Source of the DNA: Kocuria palustris
GTDB lineage: Bacteria; Actinomycetota; Actinomycetes; Actinomycetales; Micrococcaceae
Length of the DNA stretch: 35,815 nucleotides
Assembly (NCBI RefSeq): GCF_007666205.1
Contig: NZ_VDOR01000016.1
Coordinates: 1-35,815, forward strand
Direction of reading: 5' to 3'
The notes beneath the pieces were generated by a model, which was not told where the DNA came from, made no database searches, and saw only the letters and a program-made list of their open reading frames with translations. The position numbers were made by a program, and so were the translations under genes. Of the stretch, positions 31,770-35,815 are shown piece after piece. Position 1 is the stretch's first letter. Each line of letters opens with the position of its first letter.

Positions 31770-33203
31770 ATGACCGCCGCCGCTGATCGCACCGACCGCC
31801 TCGCCTGGATCGACGCCACCGCCGGGATCGCCGGCGACATGCTGCTGGGCGCCCTGGTGGAGGCCGGGGCCTCGCTGCAGGGCGTCCAGGAGGTCGTGGA
31901 CGCCCTGCTGCCGGGGTCCGTGCGGCTCGCCGCCCGCCCGGTGGATCGCTGCGGACAGCGCTGCACCAAGGCGGATGTGGAGCTGCTGGTGGACGACCCG
32001 CCCCACCGCACCTGGGCGTCGATCCGCTCGATGCTGCGCGGCGCCCGGGACGGCGGCGCGATCCCGGCGCGCACCGCCGACCTCGCGCTCGCGGCCTTCG
32101 ACCGCCTGGCCGAGGCGGAGGGCGCGACGCACGGCGTGGACCCCGACGACGTCCACTTCCACGAGGTCGGGGCCCTCGATTCCGTGGCCGACGTCGTGGG
32201 CGTGTGCGAGGCCTGGCGCCAGCTCGGCATCGGCTCCGCGGTGGGCTCGGTGCTGGCGGTGGGCTCCGGGCGGATCCGCGCCGCCCACGGCGACATCCCG
32301 GTCCCGGTGCCGGCGGTGGCCCGCCTGACGCTGGGCTGGCCCGCCGTCGCCGGCGAGCTGCTGCCCGCCCGTGGGCACGGGCATCAGCACGAGCACCCCC
32401 GCGGGCACGACCGCGCCCCGCACCGTCATCATGACGAGCACGAGCACGAGTCCGGCGGCCCCCATCCGGCCGGGACGTCGACGCCCGGGGCGGCCGTCGG
32501 GATCGGCGAGCTGGCCACTCCCACGGGCGTCGCGCTGCTGCGGACCCTGGCGGACTCCCACGGCCCGCAGCCGCCGATGATCGCGGAGGCCCTGGGCGTG
32601 GGCGCCGGCGGCCGGGACACCCCGGGCCGGCCCAATGCGGTGCGGGTCGTGATCGGCCGCCCGCTCGAGGCCGTCCATGACGCACCGCCGGTTCGGGCGG
32701 GGCAGACGGTGCCGAGCGGCGCCGCGCAGGCCGATCCGTCGGATGCGCACGCCACCCCTCGGCGGGCGGTGCAGCTCGAGGCCAATGTGGACGACCTCGA
32801 TCCGAGGCTGTGGCCCGGGACGATCGACGCCCTGCTGGGGACCGGCGCGCTGGACGCGTGGCTGACGCCGATCGTGATGAAGAAGGGCCGGCCTGCCTGC
32901 ACGCTGCATGCCCTGGTGCCCCTCGAGCAGGTCGAGGCTCAGGCCGAGCGCATCCTGGAGCTCACCGGGTCGCTGGGAGTGCGGCACGCCCCGGTCGAGC
33001 GGGTCGTGCGCACGCGCTCCTTCGCGGAGATCGACGTCGACGGGCAGTCGATCGCGGTCAAGATCGCCCGCGACGACTCGGGGGCGGTCCGCCGCGCGGA
33101 GCCGGAGTTCCGGGACGTGGCGCGTGCCGCTGCCGCCCTGGGGCGCTCCGAGCGCGCGGTGCTCGACCACGCCAAGGCGGCGGCGCGGACGCTGCTGGGC
33201 TGA
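31770..33203 (+). CDS. larC: Nickel insertase LarC, single-frame with His-rich loop
   Basis: LarC uses CTP to insert nickel into the pincer nucleotide. The 477-residue protein opens with AWIDATAGIAGDMLLGALVEAG, has DVHFHEVGALDSVADVVG (128-143), and then a His-rich stretch at about 203-232 (13 or so His, probably nickel binding). ATPTGVALLRTL and the LarC2-type QLEANVDDLDPRLWPGTIDALL and MKKGRPACTLHAL follow. In L. plantarum LarC1 and LarC2 need a programmed frameshift; here they are in one frame. The ATG at 31770 has GGGAGG about 8 bases upstream. It is divergent from larA and convergent with the CobW gene. Confidence 0.94.
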   Translation: MTAAADRTDRLAWIDATAGIAGDMLLGALVEAGASLQGVQEVVDALLPGSVRLAARPVDRCGQRCTKADVELLVDDPPHRTWASIRSMLRGARDGGAIPARTADLALAAFDRLAEAEGATHGVDPDDVHFHEVGALDSVADVVGVCEAWRQLGIGSAVGSVLAVGSGRIRAAHGDIPVPVPAVARLTLGWPAVAGELLPARGHGHQHEHPRGHDRAPHRHHDEHEHESGGPHPAGTSTPGAAVGIGELATPTGVALLRTLADSHGPQPPMIAEALGVGAGGRDTPGRPNAVRVVIGRPLEAVHDAPPVRAGQTVPSGAAQADPSDAHATPRRAVQLEANVDDLDPRLWPGTIDALLGTGALDAWLTPIVMKKGRPACTLHALVPLEQVEAQAERILELTGSLGVRHAPVERVVRTRSFAEIDVDGQSIAVKIARDDSGAVRRAEPEFRDVARAAAALGRSERAVLDHAKAAARTLLG

Positions 33204-33228
33204 GCCCTCGCAGCGTCGGTGAGGAGGC

Positions 33229-33248
33229 GGCCCGGTCGACGGCGGGCC
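33229..33248. terminator. Small hairpin between convergent larC and cobW genes
   Basis: GGCCCG at 33229-33234 and CGGGCC at 33243-33248 form a 6-bp perfect stem around an 8-base loop. It fills the 45-base gap between convergent genes and is a plausible shared terminator. Confidence 0.4.
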
Positions 33249-34268
33249 CTACCGGCTCAGGCGCTGCAGCCGGTTCAGGCGGCGCAGGCCCGCTGCATCC
33301 TCGGGCGAGGGCTGCGAGACCGCGATCCGCTCGAGCCGCCGACGGGCCGCGTCCTCGTCGAGCGCCAGGCCGATCGTGACCAGTTCGCCCGTGGCCGGCG
33401 GCTGCGGCAGGCGGGCGACGTGGATCATGGGCCCCACCACATTGACCAGGAAGCCGCGGCGGCCGCGCGAGCCGTGGACGCGCACGCGCCCCTTGAGCCG
33501 ATAGGCCCCGGCCGGAGGGTTCTCGAGCAGATCGGCCAGCAGACCGGGTGCGACCGGGGCCTCCAGCGGCACGGAGACGGAACGGGCGTGCTGGTGGTCG
33601 TGGTGCTCTGCGTGCTGCTCGCGCAGCAGGCGGGCCAGGGGCAGCTGGTCGGCGGGATCGTCGTCGGCCGCGGTGTCGAAGACCAGGGAGGGATCGATGC
33701 CGCCGCGCACGGCCTGCACGATCGGCACGTCGGGATTGCGGCGGCGCACGCGCTCGGCGATCCGCTCGAGCACGGCGTCGCGCTCCTGACCGCCCAGCAG
33801 ATCCGCCTTGCCGATCACCGCCAGTGTGGCCGCCGCATAGCGGTTCGGCGGCATCTCACCGGTGTCGACGGTGCGGAAATGGGTCACCGCGTCGATCACC
33901 TCGATCACCCCGCCGTGGCGCACGTTCGCGACCTCCGAGCTGCCGATGATGCGCGACAGCGCCAGGGGATCCGCCGCCCCCGACGCCTCCACGAGGATCG
34001 CGTCCAGGCGCAGCCGGGGCCGGGCCAGACGCCGCAGCGCCTCGTCCAGCCCGCCCGCATCCGGCAGGCAGCACAGGCAGCCGCCGGAGATCGACGCCGC
34101 CTCGTCGACCTGACCGGAGACCAGGGCCGCGTCCACGTTGAGCTCGCCGAAGTCGTTGACCACCACGCCCAGCCGGGCCCCGGGGGCGCGCAGCAGGTGG
34201 TTGAGCAGGCTCGTCTTCCCGGCGCCCAGGTGGCCGGTCAGGGCGATCACGGGGACGCGGGTGGACAT
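33249..34268 (-). CDS. CobW/ZNG-family metallochaperone GTPase
   Basis: COG0523 GTPases deliver metal ions to target proteins. The 339-residue protein has the P-loop GHLGAGKTS (12-20), the Switch region VNDFGELNVD, the metal-binding GGCLCC (62-67), a VEASG motif (93-97), and IGKAD (152-156) in place of the usual NKxD guanine-specificity motif. A His-rich tract at 219-228 (HAEHHDHQHA) and a CobW_C domain (about 229-335) complete it. The ATG at 34268 has GAGGAG 4 bases upstream. The neighbouring lar genes suggest nickel, though zinc is the commonest cargo of this family. Metal identity is not determined by the sequence. Confidence 0.88.
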   Translation of the reverse strand: MSTRVPVIALTGHLGAGKTSLLNHLLRAPGARLGVVVNDFGELNVDAALVSGQVDEAASISGGCLCCLPDAGGLDEALRRLARPRLRLDAILVEASGAADPLALSRIIGSSEVANVRHGGVIEVIDAVTHFRTVDTGEMPPNRYAAATLAVIGKADLLGGQERDAVLERIAERVRRRNPDVPIVQAVRGGIDPSLVFDTAADDDPADQLPLARLLREQHAEHHDHQHARSVSVPLEAPVAPGLLADLLENPPAGAYRLKGRVRVHGSRGRRGFLVNVVGPMIHVARLPQPPATGELVTIGLALDEDAARRRLERIAVSQPSPEDAAGLRRLNRLQRLSR

Positions 34269-34293
34269 GGGGCTCCTCGGAGGGCTCGGATGA

Positions 34294-34452
34294 TCAGGCG
34301 GTTCCACTGGGGGCGTCCACCGTACGCGGGGCGCCTGCTCCGCAGCCGCGGGGCCCCGGAGGGGGCTCGGCGCCGCACGAGCATGACCGGCACGCGAAAA
34401 GGGAGGCGAGGAGGCTGGCGACGAGGAGAGCGACGTGCCGGATGACATTCAT
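34294..34452 (-). CDS. Very small Cys-rich secreted or membrane peptide (possible)
   Basis: An open frame of 52 residues lies just upstream of the CobW gene on the same strand. It starts MNVIRHVALLVASLLASLFAC: a short basic end, hydrophobic core and a Cys in a weak lipobox (LFAC), followed by CRSCSCG, and then a Pro/Gly/Ala tail. An AAAGG lies about 10 bases before the ATG at 34452, with no better site. The four cysteines within the 21-35 region might bind a metal. I cannot name a family and it may be chance, but its position before a metallochaperone is suggestive. Confidence 0.35.
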   Translation of the reverse strand: MNVIRHVALLVASLLASLFACRSCSCGAEPPPGPRGCGAGAPRTVDAPSGTA

Positions 34453-34475
34453 GAGGATCCGCCTTTCCGCAGCGA

Positions 34476-34490
34476 GTCCACTGACTGGAC
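34476..34490. promoter_or_regulatory. GTCCA-N5-TGGAC inverted repeat upstream of the small peptide and cobW
   Basis: A perfect 5-base inverted repeat with a 5-base spacer lies 24 bases before the small ORF start at 34452. It might be a metal-responsive operator. It does not resemble a Zur box. Confidence 0.25.
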
Positions 34491-34612
34491 GGTGCCGATG
34501 GGGATGGTCTCGGTCTGAACCGGGGTCTCGGGTGCCCGACGGGACGCCTGAGGCCCAGGCCGGAGGGCGGCCGCACCTGCGGCTGCGGGCCTGCGCTCGG
34601 CGGTCAGGCGGA

Positions 34613-35746
34613 TCAGCGCAGGTGGCCGATGCCCGCCCGGATGTCGTCGGCGACCATGGACGGGCGCTCCCACGCCGCGAAATGCCCGCCGCGCTCGGCC
34701 TCCGTCCACTGGACGATCCGATCGGTCTTCTCCGCGAGCCGGCGCACCGGCCGCATGATGTCCTGAGGCATCGCGAGGATGGCCGTGGGCACGGAGGACG
34801 CCGGCAGGGGCTCGCCCCAGGCGGGCAGGCCGTACTTGTAGTACCGCGCGGACGACCCCAGCGTGCCGAAGAACCAGTAGATGCCGACGACGGTCAGCAT
34901 CTCGTCGCGATCCAGGGCCTCCTCGGGGCCGCCCTCCACGCCGGACCAGTCCCGGAACCGTTCGACGAGCCAGGACATCAGTCCGATCGGGGAGTCGGTG
35001 AGCCCGTAGGCCAGCGACTGGGGCCTGGTGCCCTGCAGCATCGCGTAAGCGCCGAGGTCGTAGGCGTACCGGCGCCCGGCCTCGACCGCGCGAGCCTCCT
35101 CGGGGACGGACATGTCCGCCGTCTCGGCGGTCAGCTCCTCGCCGCCGATCATGCCGGTGGTGTGGATCCCCGCCACCGCCTCCGGGTGCCGGATGCCGAT
35201 CTCCCGGACGACGCCGGCCCCGATGTCGTAGCCGTGGGCGAGGAACCGGTCGTAGCCCAGGCGCTGCATCAGCACCGCGACGGCGTCGGCGACGCGCGCC
35301 ACGGTCCACCCGGAGACCGGGCCGGAGATCCCGAAGCCGGGGACCGTGGGGATGACCAGGTCGAAGGCCTGCTCACCCGCCTGCGGCTCCGTCAGAGCCG
35401 GGATCATGCCGAAGAAGTCGGTGGGGGCGCTCGGCCAGCCGTGGACGAGGACGAGCGGCACGGCGCCGCTCCGAGGGGAGCGGACGTGGAAGAAGTGGAC
35501 GTCGTGGCCGTCGATGGGGGCGGTGAACTGCGGGACGGCATTGAGGCGGGCCTCCTGGGCGCGCCAGTCGAACCGGGTTCTCCAGTGGTCGGCGAGCTCC
35601 CGGGCATAGTCCAGAGGGAGCCCGTCGGACCACCCGGCATCGGGATTCTCATCGGGCCAGCGGGCGGCATCGAGGCGGCGATGGAGATCCGAGATCGCGT
35701 CGTCGCTGATGGCCAGGGTGTACGGGGCGATCTGCTCGGTGTCCAT
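34613..35746 (-). CDS. Epoxide hydrolase (EHN-domain alpha/beta hydrolase)
   Basis: This 377-residue protein has the N-terminal epoxide hydrolase domain (about 5-110: IAPYTLAISDDAISDLHRRLDAARWPDE, HWRTRFDWRAQEARLNAVPQF) followed by an alpha/beta hydrolase fold. HGWPSAPTDF (102-111) forms the oxyanion hole, the nucleophile is Asp174 in GYDIG, and His355 (ERGGHFAAWE) is the base. The enzyme opens epoxides with water to vicinal diols. Substrate is unknown. The ATG at 35746 is preceded by TAGACT exactly 7 bases upstream and by no ribosome binding site, suggesting a leaderless transcript. It ends about 160 bases upstream of the small cysteine-rich ORF. Confidence 0.9.
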   Translation of the reverse strand: MDTEQIAPYTLAISDDAISDLHRRLDAARWPDENPDAGWSDGLPLDYARELADHWRTRFDWRAQEARLNAVPQFTAPIDGHDVHFFHVRSPRSGAVPLVLVHGWPSAPTDFFGMIPALTEPQAGEQAFDLVIPTVPGFGISGPVSGWTVARVADAVAVLMQRLGYDRFLAHGYDIGAGVVREIGIRHPEAVAGIHTTGMIGGEELTAETADMSVPEEARAVEAGRRYAYDLGAYAMLQGTRPQSLAYGLTDSPIGLMSWLVERFRDWSGVEGGPEEALDRDEMLTVVGIYWFFGTLGSSARYYKYGLPAWGEPLPASSVPTAILAMPQDIMRPVRRLAEKTDRIVQWTEAERGGHFAAWERPSMVADDIRAGIGHLR

Positions 35747-35753
35747 GGCGATC

Positions 35754-35759
35754 AGTCTA
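35754..35759 (-). promoter_or_regulatory. Possible -10 element for a leaderless epoxide hydrolase transcript
   Basis: TAGACT on the minus strand is followed by exactly 7 bases and then the ATG, the same spacing seen at serA and rlmC. No -35 hexamer is clear. The last 56 bases of the window beyond it hold no gene. Confidence 0.4.
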
Positions 35760-35815
35760 GGTGTAAGAGGGCATGACGTTATTGGCAGGGGCCGGGACGC
35801 GTGAGGCCGGGGGAT

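Noticed and set aside
34269-34460. A Zur box before the CobW gene
   Set aside because: The region is strongly GC-rich with no AT-rich palindrome resembling the actinobacterial Zur motif.
34449-35309. A minus-strand frame ending in ATGA overlap with the small cysteine-rich ORF
   Set aside because: It is an alternative frame of the epoxide hydrolase gene. Between that gene's stop and the overlap there is no usable start codon except a GTG ten codons from the end.

Overview
This window reads as a very high-G+C actinobacterial chromosome, most likely from the Micrococcales. The strongest anchor is the conserved actinobacterial growth and division cluster on the minus strand (fhaA, fhaB, pstP, rodA/ftsW, pbpA, pknA, pknB). 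Next to it lie crgA, a class E sortase and a trpG/pabA amidotransferase, as in the mycobacterial neighbourhood near the replication origin. Gene ends often overlap by ATGA/GTGA, GTG starts are common, and convergent genes are separated by long perfect hairpins without T-tracts. No tRNA, rRNA, IS element, prophage or CRISPR array is visible. The genus cannot be fixed from sequence alone.

Layout. Positions 1-5100 hold accessory metabolism and repair: a sugar O-acetyltransferase, an alpha/beta hydrolase, an AlkB-type dioxygenase, two flavin-reductase-like proteins and a YceI protein with a well-formed promoter and a MarR-like operator. Positions 5100-18300 hold the cell-envelope signalling block: CrgA and a small membrane protein on one strand, sortase, a small membrane protein and TrpG/PabA on the other, then the seven-gene kinase operon. 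Both kinases carry extracellular PASTA domains, and PknB ends in an unusual glycine/threonine-rich tail of about 200 residues. Positions 18500-28500 hold a PepSY-like lipoprotein, a DASS transporter, an ACT-domain SerA, a protein with possible toxin-like domains, an RlmC-like 23S rRNA methyltransferase, an unknown protein, a second 2-hydroxyacid dehydrogenase, a secreted lamin-tail-domain protein and a secreted metallophosphatase with degenerate active-site motifs and a PHO-box-like element upstream.

Positions 28600-34450 form a complete nickel-pincer (lar) module: larA-larE-larB overlapping on the minus strand, larC divergent from larA, and a histidine-containing CobW-type GTPase convergent with larC, preceded by a very small cysteine-rich ORF. 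LarB activates nicotinate mononucleotide precursor, LarE inserts sulfur, LarC inserts nickel and LarA uses the cofactor. The window closes with an epoxide-hydrolase-type protein.

The observations most worth following are the lar/CobW module with a three-cysteine LarE, the low-complexity extracellular tail of PknB, the possible DUF4258-HicA-like fusion, the phosphatase that lacks its usual catalytic His/Asp dyad, and the alkB reading frame that runs through a perfect hairpin into the next gene.
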